64,000 bases of DNA, from assembly GCA_025041195.1 (NCBI GenBank), contig JAKCFM010000001.1, forward strand, positions 2,480,001 through 2,544,000. The letters are read 5' to 3'. Positions 16,190 to 24,950 of this stretch are shown here, in pieces. A model generated the notes under the pieces. That model did no database searches, was not told the origin of the DNA, and saw only the letters and a program-made list of their open reading frames with translations. Every line of letters starts with the position of its first letter. The first letter of the stretch is position 1. A program made the position numbers and the translations under genes. The stretch is from Halobacteriales archaeon YIM A00013 (GTDB lineage: Archaea > Halobacteriota > Halobacteria > Halobacteriales > Haloarculaceae).

Positions 16190-16199
16190 AGCCTTTATG
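16190..16199 (+). promoter_or_regulatory. TATA-like promoter element of the siderophore operon
   Basis: AGCCTTTATG-type element about 27 bp before the dat start codon at 16222. In haloarchaea that distance from TATA box to start codon fits a leaderless or nearly leaderless transcript. It is sandwiched between the two DtxR-like boxes. Confidence 0.5.
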
Positions 16200-16202
16200 T
16201 GT

Positions 16203-16218
16203 TTTAGGTTTGCCTAAA
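16203..16218. promoter_or_regulatory. Downstream DtxR-like iron box at the dat start
   Basis: TTTAGG-TTTG-CCTAAA has perfect 6-bp arms and matches 13 of 14 positions of the first part of the DtxR consensus TTAGGTTAGCCTAA. It ends 3 bp before the dat start codon, so a bound repressor would cover the transcription start. Strong candidate operator for an iron-dependent DtxR-family repressor. Confidence 0.68.
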
Positions 16219-16221
16219 GAA

Positions 16222-17613
16222 ATGAATGCGAACCAATCTACCCATTACATCAGTTACCCGTCACACGGGTGGTCGAGTGTGACGACGAACGGGGAGCTGC
16301 TGGCCCAGCAGGCCAGTCGTGAATCGAACGCCAGAACGTATCCACGACACCTTCCGATTGCGCTCGAGTCCGCATCGGGGATGGTCGTGACAGACGTGTC
16401 GGGTGAGGAGTATCTCGACTGTTTGAGCGGTGCGGGCTCGATGGCGCTCGGACACAACCATCCGGTGGTGACAGAAGCGATCGAGCGGGCGCTCGGGAAC
16501 GATCGGCCGTTGCACACGCTCGATCTGACGACGCCGATCAAAGAGCGGTTCGTCGACACGCTGTTCGAGAGTCTCCCAACGGAGTTCGCCCGACACGCGA
16601 AGATTCAGTTTTGCAGTCCTGCTGGAACGGACGCGATCGAAGCCGCACTGAAGCTAGTCAAAGCCGCTACGGGTAATGAGGTCGTCTACGGGTTCCAGGG
16701 TGGCTATCACGGGATGACAGCCGGTGCGCTCGGGCTGATGGGCGATGAATCAGTTCGTGCGGGGATTCCAGGCCTCCGATCCAACGGACAGCAGCTTCCG
16801 TTTCCGTACAGCTACCGCAGTCCGTTCGGCGATGACGGCGACCACACGACGGCGAGTGGCTACGTGGAGCGACTGCTTGACGATCCGAACGCTGGGTTGG
16901 ATGCGCCAGCAGGCTTGCTCACGGAGATCGTCCAGGGCGAGGGGGGAGTGATTCCGGCGCCCGACCAGTGGGTGCGCGAGATTCGCCGCATCACCCGCGA
17001 GCGCGAGATTCCGTTGCTCATTGATGAGGTACAGACCGGTCTTGGCCGAACGGGGGCGCTGTATGCGTTCGAACACGCCGGAATCACGCCGGACGTGGTA
17101 GTTCTCTCGAAGGCGATCGGTGGCGGGCTCCCCCTATCGGCGGTTGTTTACCACGAGCGGCTCGACAGCTGGGCCCCCGGCACGCACGCAGGCACGTTCC
17201 GTGGCGGCCAGCTCGCAATGGCGGCCGGTCAGGCCACGATCGATTACGTGATGGAAAACGACCTCGCGAGCAACGCCGATCGGATGGGTGCCAGGCTGCT
17301 GGACCACCTCGCACGGATTTCAACAGCATATCCCGCGATTGGTGACTGCCGTGGTCGTGGGCTGATGCTTGGCATTGAAATCGTCGATCCCGACGCAGAG
17401 ACCGATGGTCCACCCCCAGCGGCTCCGGAGATTGCGGCGGCAATCCAGGAGGGCTGTCTCGAACGCGGTCTGATCGTCGAACGGGGCGGTCGCCACTCGG
17501 CGACGGTTCGGTTTCTCCCGCCACTCATCGTGACGGCCGATCAGATCGACGAGGTAGCCGACATATTCGAAGCAGCCGTGGAAGCCGCTTCATGTGGGGG
17601 TGCGTCGCGGTGA
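16222..17613 (+). CDS. dat: L-2,4-diaminobutyrate:2-oxoglutarate aminotransferase (siderophore operon)
   Basis: A 463-residue class III PLP aminotransferase. It converts aspartate semialdehyde to L-2,4-diaminobutyrate, the first committed step to 1,3-diaminopropane for the siderophore. Motifs: CSPAGTDAIEAALKLVKAAT, GFQGGYHGMT, LLIDEVQTGLGRTG (cofactor-binding Asp) and VLSKAIGGGLPLSAV with the Schiff-base lysine. The ATG at 16222 (MNANQSTHY) is chosen over a TTG at 16210, which lies inside the iron box. First gene of six; its stop overlaps the next start by 4 bp (GTGA). Iron-regulated by the boxes just upstream, by inference. Confidence 0.93.
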   Translation: MNANQSTHYISYPSHGWSSVTTNGELLAQQASRESNARTYPRHLPIALESASGMVVTDVSGEEYLDCLSGAGSMALGHNHPVVTEAIERALGNDRPLHTLDLTTPIKERFVDTLFESLPTEFARHAKIQFCSPAGTDAIEAALKLVKAATGNEVVYGFQGGYHGMTAGALGLMGDESVRAGIPGLRSNGQQLPFPYSYRSPFGDDGDHTTASGYVERLLDDPNAGLDAPAGLLTEIVQGEGGVIPAPDQWVREIRRITREREIPLLIDEVQTGLGRTGALYAFEHAGITPDVVVLSKAIGGGLPLSAVVYHERLDSWAPGTHAGTFRGGQLAMAAGQATIDYVMENDLASNADRMGARLLDHLARISTAYPAIGDCRGRGLMLGIEIVDPDAETDGPPPAAPEIAAAIQEGCLERGLIVERGGRHSATVRFLPPLIVTADQIDEVADIFEAAVEAASCGGASR

Positions 17614-19106
17614 GCGGATCGTCGTTTGATGCCGCCAGTGATGCCGTTTTGGGGCCTGAAACGCTTGAATCCTACCGCAACGCAACGGCGCTGGCGATTG
17701 AGGCGTTGCAGTCTGGCTATTTCGCGAGCAACACCCCGTTTTCGGGCCGCACACCGGACGAAATCCACGAAGACATTGCCGAGACCGAGCCGTTCCCATC
17801 GGCCGGCCAATCGCTAGCGGCCGTTCTCGAACGGGTTAGCTCGCTGGTCTGTGCCGATTCGGTTGGTGTCTATCATCCCCAATCGATGGCCCACCTCCAC
17901 TGTCCGCCAACCGTTCCAGCGCTCGCCGCGGAGCTGATCGTTTCGGCCATGAACCAGTCGATGGATTCCTGGGATCAGAGTCCCGCAGCCACAGCTGTCG
18001 AATCGACGCTCATCGAGGGACTGACAGCGGTCTGTGGGCTGGGAGCTGGTTCGGATGGGGTGTTTACCAGCGGCTCGACCGAGGCAAACGTGCTCGGGCT
18101 GTTACTCGCCCGCAATTGGGCCATCGCCGATCGGTTCGACCACGACGCACAGACAGCCGGACTCCCAACGGCTGCGCAGTCGCTGCGAATCCTTTGCTCT
18201 GGGGAGGCACATTTCACCGCCCGACAGGCCGCCGGCCAGCTCGGCCTTGGTGATGACGCGGTTGTAGAAATTCCAACGGACGACGATCACCAGCTCTCGA
18301 TCACGGCGCTCGAATCAACGCTCGACCGGCTCACTGAGGACTCGCTCGAACCGTTTGCGCTGATCGGCACCGCCGGCACGACAGATTTCGGGCGGATTGA
18401 TCCACTGGATCGGCTCGGTGCTATCGCCGACGAGCACAACCTCTGGTTCCATGTTGATGGCGCCTACGGCGGCCCGCTCGTGTTCAGCGATCGCCACCGC
18501 GATCGACTGTCCGGGATCGAGCGCGCCGATTCGATCGCTATGGACTTTCATAAGCTCTGTCAGCAGCCGCTGTCGTGTGGCGTATTTTTGGTCGCCGACG
18601 GCGAGCAGTACGCCTCAATCGACCGATCGGCCGCGTATCTCAATCCTGACGACACGGGCGCTGAATCGTCACACCATCTCGTCAGCAAGTCATTGCAAAC
18701 CTCCCGACGGTTCGATGCGCTCAAACCGTACGTCACGTTCCAGACGCTCGGCACTGACACAATGGGGGCGGGCATCGATTCTCTGCTTGCGTTGGCCGCA
18801 GATACCGCTTCGCTGATTGAATCGAACGAGTCGCTCACGCTTGCAGCCCAGCCATCGCTCAGCACAGTCGTCTTTCGCTACGACCACCCGTCGAATGAGG
18901 ATGACGCGACCGATCGCATTCGTGAGCAGCTGCGAGATGACGGCACCGCGATGCTCGCCAGAACGGTCGTCGATGGTCGTCCCCACCTGAAGTTCACGTT
19001 CGTCAATCCACGAACGACGATCGACGACGTGATCGAGGTGCTGGAGGCGGTCGTTGCTGCGGGGCAAGCGAGCACCGAATCAACCCAGCCAACACCTTCA
19101 CGATGA
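17610..19106 (+). CDS. ddc: L-2,4-diaminobutyrate decarboxylase (PLP-dependent)
   Basis: A 498-residue group II PLP decarboxylase that would make 1,3-diaminopropane from 2,4-diaminobutyrate. Characteristic segments: STEANVLGLLLAR, the PLP-His region GEAHFTARQAAG, FHVDGAYGGPL (PLP Asp) and SIAMDFHKLCQQP with the Schiff-base lysine. The GTG at 17610 gives a 4-bp overlap with the stop of dat and is preferred to an ATG at 17592. Pairing with Dat is diagnostic of the rhizobactin/schizokinen type of siderophore pathway. Confidence 0.92.
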   Translation: MSGSSFDAASDAVLGPETLESYRNATALAIEALQSGYFASNTPFSGRTPDEIHEDIAETEPFPSAGQSLAAVLERVSSLVCADSVGVYHPQSMAHLHCPPTVPALAAELIVSAMNQSMDSWDQSPAATAVESTLIEGLTAVCGLGAGSDGVFTSGSTEANVLGLLLARNWAIADRFDHDAQTAGLPTAAQSLRILCSGEAHFTARQAAGQLGLGDDAVVEIPTDDDHQLSITALESTLDRLTEDSLEPFALIGTAGTTDFGRIDPLDRLGAIADEHNLWFHVDGAYGGPLVFSDRHRDRLSGIERADSIAMDFHKLCQQPLSCGVFLVADGEQYASIDRSAAYLNPDDTGAESSHHLVSKSLQTSRRFDALKPYVTFQTLGTDTMGAGIDSLLALAADTASLIESNESLTLAAQPSLSTVVFRYDHPSNEDDATDRIREQLRDDGTAMLARTVVDGRPHLKFTFVNPRTTIDDVIEVLEAVVAAGQASTESTQPTPSR

Positions 19107-20872
19107 GCACCACCAAATCCTCGCCCGCTTCGATCGCCGAGGCGGCCACGATTCACGCGCTGTTGAACTGCTATGACAGAGACACTGACGCCACTGAGCG
19201 CACGGAGGCGGACGCGATTGGCCTTTCGGGGGACGGTACCGTCCTCTACTGTCCGCTGTCGGCACTCGGTGTCGAACTCGCCGTCGAGCTGCGCTATGAC
19301 TCACCAACGGGTCGGCATCTGTTCGCGCTGCCGGTCTCCCTCCGTGGCACCGACGGCTGGAAGCCGGTGTCGTACACGACGGTGGCGTCCTGTCTCTGTC
19401 AACAACTGGCGACAGAGCGAGACGGCGTTACCCGGACGGACGACCTGCTCGGCCGAATCATCCAGAGCTGTCAGAACGTCGCACGCTACGCTGGAGCCGA
19501 AACGGAGATTCCTGGTCTTGAGCCATCGTTCAGGGCTGCAGAACAGTCGCTGACGTTCGGCCATCCCTTGCATCCGACACCGAAAAGTCGGATTGGCATC
19601 TCCCCTGACGAGGCCCCCACGTTTGCGCCTGAGCTCGGTGGGTCGTTTCAGCTCAGCTACGTCGCCGCCGATCCATCGATTGTGGCACACGATAGTGCCT
19701 GGGAGACGGCCGCTCCGGCATGGGTTCGCCAACAGCTCGATTCGTCCGTGCTCCCGGACGACGATTCGATTGTCATTCCGATGCATCCCTGGCAGGCCAG
19801 GCGCTGCCGGTCACAGCCAGCCGTCGAGGCGGCGATTGAGGCCGGCGAACTCAGCTATCTCGGCCAGCACGGCCCGGACTTCTACCCAACGTCATCCGTT
19901 CGAACGCTGTATAGCCCCGAGGCTCCGTTCATGGTGAAAGGGTCACTTCACGTCGAGATCACGAACTCGCTGCGAACGAACAAGCGCCCGGAGCTCGAAC
20001 GCGGCGTGGCGATCACAGAGCTGCTCCAAACCGAGTTCGGCGACCAGCTCGAATCGCGGTTCCCAGCGTTCGATATCGTCCGTGATCCGGCGTATCTCAC
20101 GCTCGATATCGGCTCTGGCCAGGAATCTGGCTTCGAGGTGGTGTTGCGAGAGAACCCGTTCGACGAATCGATGACAGCAACGCCGGTCGTTGCGCTCTGT
20201 CAAGACCGCCCGGACAGCGGCCATCTGGGTGGCCAAGGCGACGGCGCGCGTTCGTTGCTTTCGGAAGTCATCACCTCGATCGCCGATCGGGAGGACCGCT
20301 CTCGGGCGGCGGTCAGTCTCGACTGGTTCGATCAGTACTGCGACGTGTTGGTTCGACCCGTGGTGTGGTTACTGCTCGAACACGGCCTCGGGCTCGAAGC
20401 CCACCAGCAAAACACCGTCCTGGAACTCGAAGACGGCTATCCTGTCGGTGGCTACTACCGTGACAACCAGGGGTACTACTTCGCCGAATCCACCTACGAG
20501 GCGATTGATTCTTATCTTCCGGGCGTTGGCGATCGCGCACAGACGATCTGTCGGGATGCGGTTGTCGACGAACGGATTCGGTACTATCTGTTCTGCAACA
20601 ACGTCTTTGGCGTTATCAACGCGTTCGGAACTGCCGGGTTGATCGAGGAGCGTCGGTTGCTCGAACGGCTTGCGGAGATTCTCTCTGCACTCACCGCGTT
20701 CGACCGAGACACGTCCACCCTGCTCGACGAACTGCTGGAGCACCCAACACTGCCGTGTAAGGCAAATCTTCTCACACGCGTGCACGACATGGATGAGCTG
20801 GAGGGCTCGATCGATGCCCAATCGGTGTACACGCAGATCGACAACCCACTCTGGGAGGTGGCCACGCAATGA
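19103..20872 (+). CDS. NRPS-independent siderophore synthetase, IucA/IucC family (first copy)
   Basis: A 589-residue NIS synthetase. These enzymes use ATP to condense citrate with a hydroxylated, acylated diamine. Seen: FGHPLHPTPKSRIG (ATP/citrate-binding HP..K.R), IPMHPWQARRC, KGSLHVEITNSLRTNKRPE, cited by its core EITNSLRTNKRPE, and VVWLLLEHGLGLEAHQQN, cited by its core GLGLEAHQQN. The order and length match RhbC/IucC-like enzymes. Third gene of the operon; 4-bp overlaps with both neighbours. A second NIS synthetase ends the operon, so one probably makes the mono-amide and the other the symmetric di-amide; which is which cannot be read here. Confidence 0.9.
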   Translation: MSTTKSSPASIAEAATIHALLNCYDRDTDATERTEADAIGLSGDGTVLYCPLSALGVELAVELRYDSPTGRHLFALPVSLRGTDGWKPVSYTTVASCLCQQLATERDGVTRTDDLLGRIIQSCQNVARYAGAETEIPGLEPSFRAAEQSLTFGHPLHPTPKSRIGISPDEAPTFAPELGGSFQLSYVAADPSIVAHDSAWETAAPAWVRQQLDSSVLPDDDSIVIPMHPWQARRCRSQPAVEAAIEAGELSYLGQHGPDFYPTSSVRTLYSPEAPFMVKGSLHVEITNSLRTNKRPELERGVAITELLQTEFGDQLESRFPAFDIVRDPAYLTLDIGSGQESGFEVVLRENPFDESMTATPVVALCQDRPDSGHLGGQGDGARSLLSEVITSIADREDRSRAAVSLDWFDQYCDVLVRPVVWLLLEHGLGLEAHQQNTVLELEDGYPVGGYYRDNQGYYFAESTYEAIDSYLPGVGDRAQTICRDAVVDERIRYYLFCNNVFGVINAFGTAGLIEERRLLERLAEILSALTAFDRDTSTLLDELLEHPTLPCKANLLTRVHDMDELEGSIDAQSVYTQIDNPLWEVATQ

Positions 20873-21465
20873 GCGGCCCGACGGACGCGATTGCTGAGGG
20901 TGATTATCAGAGCTACGACGAGACGATTGACCGGACGATCACGTTCCGGCCCGTTGATCTCGATCGTGATCTCCTCCGCTTGCACGACTGGTTGACCAGC
21001 GAGCACGTTCGGCCATACTGGCAGCTCCCTGACTCATTGGCGGCGTTTCGGACAGAAATGATAGAAAAGTGTAGCGATGCACATTTGACGCCGTACATCG
21101 GCTCGCTGAATCACGTTCCGATGAGCTACTGGGAGTGTTACTGGGCCGACGACGACGTGCTCGCGGAGTACTGTACAACGACGCCAGCGGATCAGGGGAT
21201 CCACCTGCTGATCGGCCCGCCAGAGTATCTGGGTGCAGGCTATGCGATCGCACTGGTGCGTGCGGTGCTTGCAATGCAGTTCACCCACCCGGCGACCGAG
21301 CGGGTGATGACCGAACCGGACGTTCGCAATGATCGGGTTATCCACGTGTTCGAGCGCTGTGGCTTCGAACCAGTTCGCGAGATTGAGCTGCCGGAGAAAG
21401 ACGCGCTGTTGATGGCGTGTACTCGCGATCAATTTCAGTCCCATGGGGTGATCGATCGTGCGTGA
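20869..21465 (+). CDS. GNAT N-acetyltransferase of siderophore synthesis (RhbD/IucB-like)
   Basis: A 198-residue GNAT-fold enzyme expected to acetylate N-hydroxy-1,3-diaminopropane to the hydroxamate. The IucB-like features are the N-terminal FRPVDLDRDLLRLHDWLTSEHV, cited by its core LHDWLTSEHVRPYW, plus SYWECYWADDD, the GAGY acetyl-CoA loop in GPPEYLGAGYAIALVRAV, cited as LGAGYAIALVRAV, and EPDVRNDRVIHVFERCGF, cited as RNDRVIHVFERCGF. Overlaps the preceding gene by 4 bp and the monooxygenase gene by 8 bp. Confidence 0.9.
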   Translation: MSGPTDAIAEGDYQSYDETIDRTITFRPVDLDRDLLRLHDWLTSEHVRPYWQLPDSLAAFRTEMIEKCSDAHLTPYIGSLNHVPMSYWECYWADDDVLAEYCTTTPADQGIHLLIGPPEYLGAGYAIALVRAVLAMQFTHPATERVMTEPDVRNDRVIHVFERCGFEPVREIELPEKDALLMACTRDQFQSHGVIDRA

Positions 21466-22813
21466 GTCGTTCGATCTGATCGGGGTCGGGCTCGGGCCGT
21501 TCAACCTCGGGCTCGCGGCGTTGCTTGAGCCGACCGAGCTGGACGGGCTGTTTCTGGACGAATCCGACTCGTTCCACTGGCACGAGGGAATGCTCATCGA
21601 GGGAACGACGCTCGAAGTGCCGTTTCTCGCCGATCTCGTCACGCTTGCCGATCCGACGAATCCGTACAGCTACTGCAACTATCTGCGTGAACACGATCGC
21701 ATCTACGAATTTTACTTCTACGAGACGTTTCAGATCCCGCGACGGGAGTACGACGACTATCTCCGGTGGACTGCAACATCGCTTGACAGTCCGCAGTTCG
21801 ACCGGCGAGTGATGGCGATCGACTACGAGCCTGCTCACGAGCAGTTCGTTGTTACAGCTGTTTCCCCGAGCACTGGCGACCGGTATGAGTACGTTGCGGA
21901 TGACGTAGTTGTTGGAGTGGGAACGACTCCACAGCTCCCAGATGGCTTCCGTGGTCATCCCGCAAGCGACGTGTTTCACACCGCCAGCTACCGGTCTCAC
22001 ATCGGTCGGTGTGTTGAGGCGGATTCGATCACCGTCGTTGGCTCTGGCCAGTCAGCAGCGGAGGTGTTCTTGGACTTGCTTGACCGCCAGCCCGCTGGTG
22101 CGTACCGCCTCGACTGGCTGACCCGCTCGGCCGGCTTTTTCCCGATGGAGTATTCGAAGCTCGGTTTGCAGCATTTCACCCCGGAGTACACCCAGTACGT
22201 CACCTCACTTTCGCAGGAAACCCGGGATGAACTCATCCCCGAGCAGGATCTGCTCTATAAAGGAATCGACGTAGAGACGAGCGCGGCGATCTACGAGCTC
22301 CTGTACGAGCGCTCGATCGGCTGCCGCGACCCAGCGATCGGATTGCTCGCAGAAACCGCCGTCCAGTCGATCGATTGCGTGGACGATGGCTATCGGCTTC
22401 ACTGCAATCGGACGCTGACCGACGAGTCGTTCGTCCACGAGAGCGACGTCGTCGTCTGTGGCACCGGTTATGAACGCGCTCGGCCGGCGTTTTACGATCC
22501 ACTTGTCGATCGGATCGCCACCGACGATCAGGGTCGGTTCGCGATCACGGCTGACTACCGGCTCCCGATCGAGGACGTTCCGGGTCGGCTGTTCGTGCAG
22601 AACGCCGAGCTACACACCCACGGCGTCGGCACGCCGGATCTCGGGCTGGGCTGCTATCGCAACAGCCGGATTGCAAATCAGCTGCTCGGTCGCACCGAGT
22701 ATCCCGAGGACAGCGACACCGTTTTCCAGGATTTCTCGCTGGAGGCGTTTCTCGAAAGGACGCCAGCGTCCACGCGACGAACTGATGACGAGCAGCGACA
22801 CCACCACCAATGA
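21458..22813 (+). CDS. Diamine N-monooxygenase (IucD/RhbE-like flavoenzyme)
   Basis: A 451-residue FAD- and NADPH-dependent N-hydroxylating monooxygenase, expected to act on 1,3-diaminopropane. FAD motif GVGLGPFNLGLA at residues 9-20, substrate and flavin loop LVTLADPTNPYSYCNYL, NADPH motif VVGSGQSAAEVFLDLL near residue 194 and the C-terminal FATGY-type motif VVCGTGYERARP. The C-terminal signature VGTPDLGLGCYRNSRIAN is also typical. Starts at a GTG inside the end of the acetyltransferase gene. The last dozen residues (DEQRHHHQ) are His-rich and poorly conserved. Confidence 0.93.
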   Translation: MRESFDLIGVGLGPFNLGLAALLEPTELDGLFLDESDSFHWHEGMLIEGTTLEVPFLADLVTLADPTNPYSYCNYLREHDRIYEFYFYETFQIPRREYDDYLRWTATSLDSPQFDRRVMAIDYEPAHEQFVVTAVSPSTGDRYEYVADDVVVGVGTTPQLPDGFRGHPASDVFHTASYRSHIGRCVEADSITVVGSGQSAAEVFLDLLDRQPAGAYRLDWLTRSAGFFPMEYSKLGLQHFTPEYTQYVTSLSQETRDELIPEQDLLYKGIDVETSAAIYELLYERSIGCRDPAIGLLAETAVQSIDCVDDGYRLHCNRTLTDESFVHESDVVVCGTGYERARPAFYDPLVDRIATDDQGRFAITADYRLPIEDVPGRLFVQNAELHTHGVGTPDLGLGCYRNSRIANQLLGRTEYPEDSDTVFQDFSLEAFLERTPASTRRTDDEQRHHHQ

Positions 22814-24612
22814 CACACCAACACCAACAGCAGCGGATTGACAACGAATCGTTCGACGCCGCAGCCTTTGCGACCGTTAGTCGCCGGCTGCTCGCAAAAT
22901 GCATCGAGGAGTTCACCTACGAGGAGATCATCGATCCCGAACCTGTGGTCGATGGCGATCCATCGCGCTATGAACTGCCGATGGCAACGGGGGTAGCGTA
23001 TCGATTCGACGCCACGGAGCAGTGGCTCGACAGCATTACCGTCGATCCGTCGTCCATCGAGCGCATCACCGACGGAACGAGCGCCCCGGCGACTGATCCG
23101 ATCGAATTCGTCAGGGATCTCGGCGACACGATCGAGATCGATTCGATCACGCTCGGCAACTTCGTTCGCGAGCTGAACAACACCCTGTTCGCCGATGCAG
23201 CCATCGAAGCCCAGTCCGATTCAACTGACGTGGCCGCGCTTGAGTACGCCCAGCTAGAGGGCGCAATGACTGGCCATCCGTGGCTCGTCGTCAACAAGGG
23301 CCGTCTGGGCTTTGGAGCGAGCGATCATGCCAGATTTGCCCCCGAACGGAGCGAACCACAGCGCTTGCTCTGGGTCGGGGCGCATCATGAGCTTGCGACG
23401 GCCAATACGACCGAGGCCATCTCGTTCGAGTCGCTGCTCCACGCTGAGCTGGGTGAGACGCTCGATCAGTTCCGCGAGCAGCTCGCAACGAAGGGGCTTG
23501 ATCCCGATGCGTATCAGTTGCTCCCCGTCCATCAGTGGCAGTGGGACAACTACATCGCCCAGCAGTACGCTCGCGAGCTCGCGACCGACCAGCTCGTGAT
23601 GCTCGGTCCCGGTCCCGATCGGTATCTCCCCCAGCAGTCGATCCGCACGTTCACGAACGTCGATTCCCCGGAGCGCCATCACGTGAAAGTGCCGCTATCG
23701 ATCCACAACACGCTGGTCTGGCGGGGACTTCCGGGTGAGCGCACGCAGGTTGCCCCACTCGTCACATCGTTCGTTCACGACCTCGTCGAGAACGATTCGT
23801 ATCTCAGCCAGGAGTGTGGACTGGTCGTTCCCGGAGAGATCGCCGCCGTTGACGTTGGCCAGCCGGATTTCACCGCCATAGAGGACGGCCCGTATCAGTA
23901 TCGCGAACTGCTGGGCGCCATCTGGCGAGAATCCGTCGAGGAGTACTGTGCGGACGACGAGCGCGCGATGACGCTCGCCGCACTCATCCACGTAGAGGAC
24001 GGCCAGCCAGTGCTCTCCTCGCTGGTCGAGCGATCGGAGCTCACCCTCGACGAGTGGATCGAATCGCTCTGTGAGACGGTCATTCCGCCGCTCGTTCACT
24101 GTCTCTATCGCTACGGAACCGTCTTTTCACCCCATGGCCAGAACGCAATGGTGCTGCTCGAAGACGACGCCCCACACCGGCTTGCCGTGAAGGATCTCGT
24201 CGACGACGTGAACGTCAGCGATCAGCCCATCCCTGAGCTTGAGGAGCTTTCTCCGGAACTCACGAGCGTACTCCGCAGTGAACCACCGGAAGGGCTCTGT
24301 CAGTTCATCTTCGCCGGGCTGTTCGTCGGGGTGTTTCGCTATCTCGTGAAGATTCTCGAAACCCACCACGACTACGAGGAACGGCGGTTCTGGGAGCACG
24401 TTGCTGGAGCGATTCGGGGGTATCAGCGCGAGTTCCCCGAGCTCGAAGAGCGGTTTGAGACGTTCGATCTCTTCCAGGATCGGTTCACGAAGCTCTGTTT
24501 GAACCGCAATCGGCTGTTCAGAGAGGGATATGCGGATGCTTCCGGCCGGCCACACGCAGCCGAGCACGGAACGGTGAAGAATCCGCTGGCAGCGCTGTCT
24601 GAAGACCAGTAG
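22810..24612 (+). CDS. NRPS-independent siderophore synthetase, IucA/IucC family (second copy)
   Basis: A 600-residue NIS synthetase. Motifs: GHPWLVVNKGRLGFG, LPVHQWQWDNYIAQ, KVPLSIHNTLVWRGLPGERT, cited by its core LSIHNTLVWRGLPG, then SPHGQNAMVLLE and LKDLVDD-like VKDLVDDVN. Last gene of the operon and overlapping its predecessor by 4 bp. With the other five products it would complete a citrate-bis(hydroxamate) siderophore similar to schizokinen. No fatty-acyl modification gene, exporter or ferric-siderophore ABC transporter is found in this window. Confidence 0.92.
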   Translation: MTHQHQQQRIDNESFDAAAFATVSRRLLAKCIEEFTYEEIIDPEPVVDGDPSRYELPMATGVAYRFDATEQWLDSITVDPSSIERITDGTSAPATDPIEFVRDLGDTIEIDSITLGNFVRELNNTLFADAAIEAQSDSTDVAALEYAQLEGAMTGHPWLVVNKGRLGFGASDHARFAPERSEPQRLLWVGAHHELATANTTEAISFESLLHAELGETLDQFREQLATKGLDPDAYQLLPVHQWQWDNYIAQQYARELATDQLVMLGPGPDRYLPQQSIRTFTNVDSPERHHVKVPLSIHNTLVWRGLPGERTQVAPLVTSFVHDLVENDSYLSQECGLVVPGEIAAVDVGQPDFTAIEDGPYQYRELLGAIWRESVEEYCADDERAMTLAALIHVEDGQPVLSSLVERSELTLDEWIESLCETVIPPLVHCLYRYGTVFSPHGQNAMVLLEDDAPHRLAVKDLVDDVNVSDQPIPELEELSPELTSVLRSEPPEGLCQFIFAGLFVGVFRYLVKILETHHDYEERRFWEHVAGAIRGYQREFPELEERFETFDLFQDRFTKLCLNRNRLFREGYADASGRPHAAEHGTVKNPLAALSEDQ

Positions 24613-24616
24613 GGAA

Positions 24617-24621
24617 TTTTT
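24617..24621 (+). terminator. T5 run after the siderophore operon
   Basis: A TTTTT tract begins 5 bp after the stop codon of the last siderophore gene. Short oligo-T tracts are the usual archaeal termination signal. No stem-loop precedes it. Confidence 0.4.
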
Positions 24622-24657
24622 GACGCGCTCACCGTAAATTTGGGAGGCTCTTGTGCC

Positions 24658-24672
24658 ACAAATCTTATTTGT
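24658..24672. promoter_or_regulatory. Inverted repeat in the vapB promoter region
   Basis: ACAAAT-CTT-ATTTGT is a perfect 6-bp inverted repeat 36 bp before the vapB start codon, followed by the TATA-rich TGTATATACGTGTATA. VapBC operons are usually autorepressed through such sites; function here is inferred. Confidence 0.4.
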
Positions 24673-24707
24673 ACTGGACTGTATATACGTGTATAGGAGA
24701 ATACACC

Positions 24708-24950
24708 ATGCCAACAATCACCGTCCGAGTTGACAAAGAGCTCAAACAACAGATGGATCGCCACCCAGAGATTAACTGGAGTGAAGTCACACGTCAGGCA
24801 ATTGCGAAGAAAACGGATGGGTTGGAGCAACTTGAACGGCTTGAAGAGATCGCTGCCCGGAGTGAGGCAACCGAAACGGATGTGGCCGAAATCGCTGCCC
24901 TCGTGGACGAGAATATGAAAGAACTTTATCAAGTGGATGAATCCGAATGA
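24708..24950 (+). CDS. vapB: VapB-type antitoxin
   Basis: An 80-residue protein opening with MPTITVRVDKELKQQMDRHPEINWSEVTRQAIAKK, cited by its core VDKELKQQMDRH, which is a ribbon-helix-helix DNA-binding domain, followed by a charged helical C-terminus typical of VapB antitoxins. The ATG at 24708 sits at the normal start of the RHH strand. It overlaps the VapC reading frame by 4 bp (ATGA). The antitoxin is intact although its toxin partner is frameshifted. Confidence 0.88.
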   Translation: MPTITVRVDKELKQQMDRHPEINWSEVTRQAIAKKTDGLEQLERLEEIAARSEATETDVAEIAALVDENMKELYQVDESE

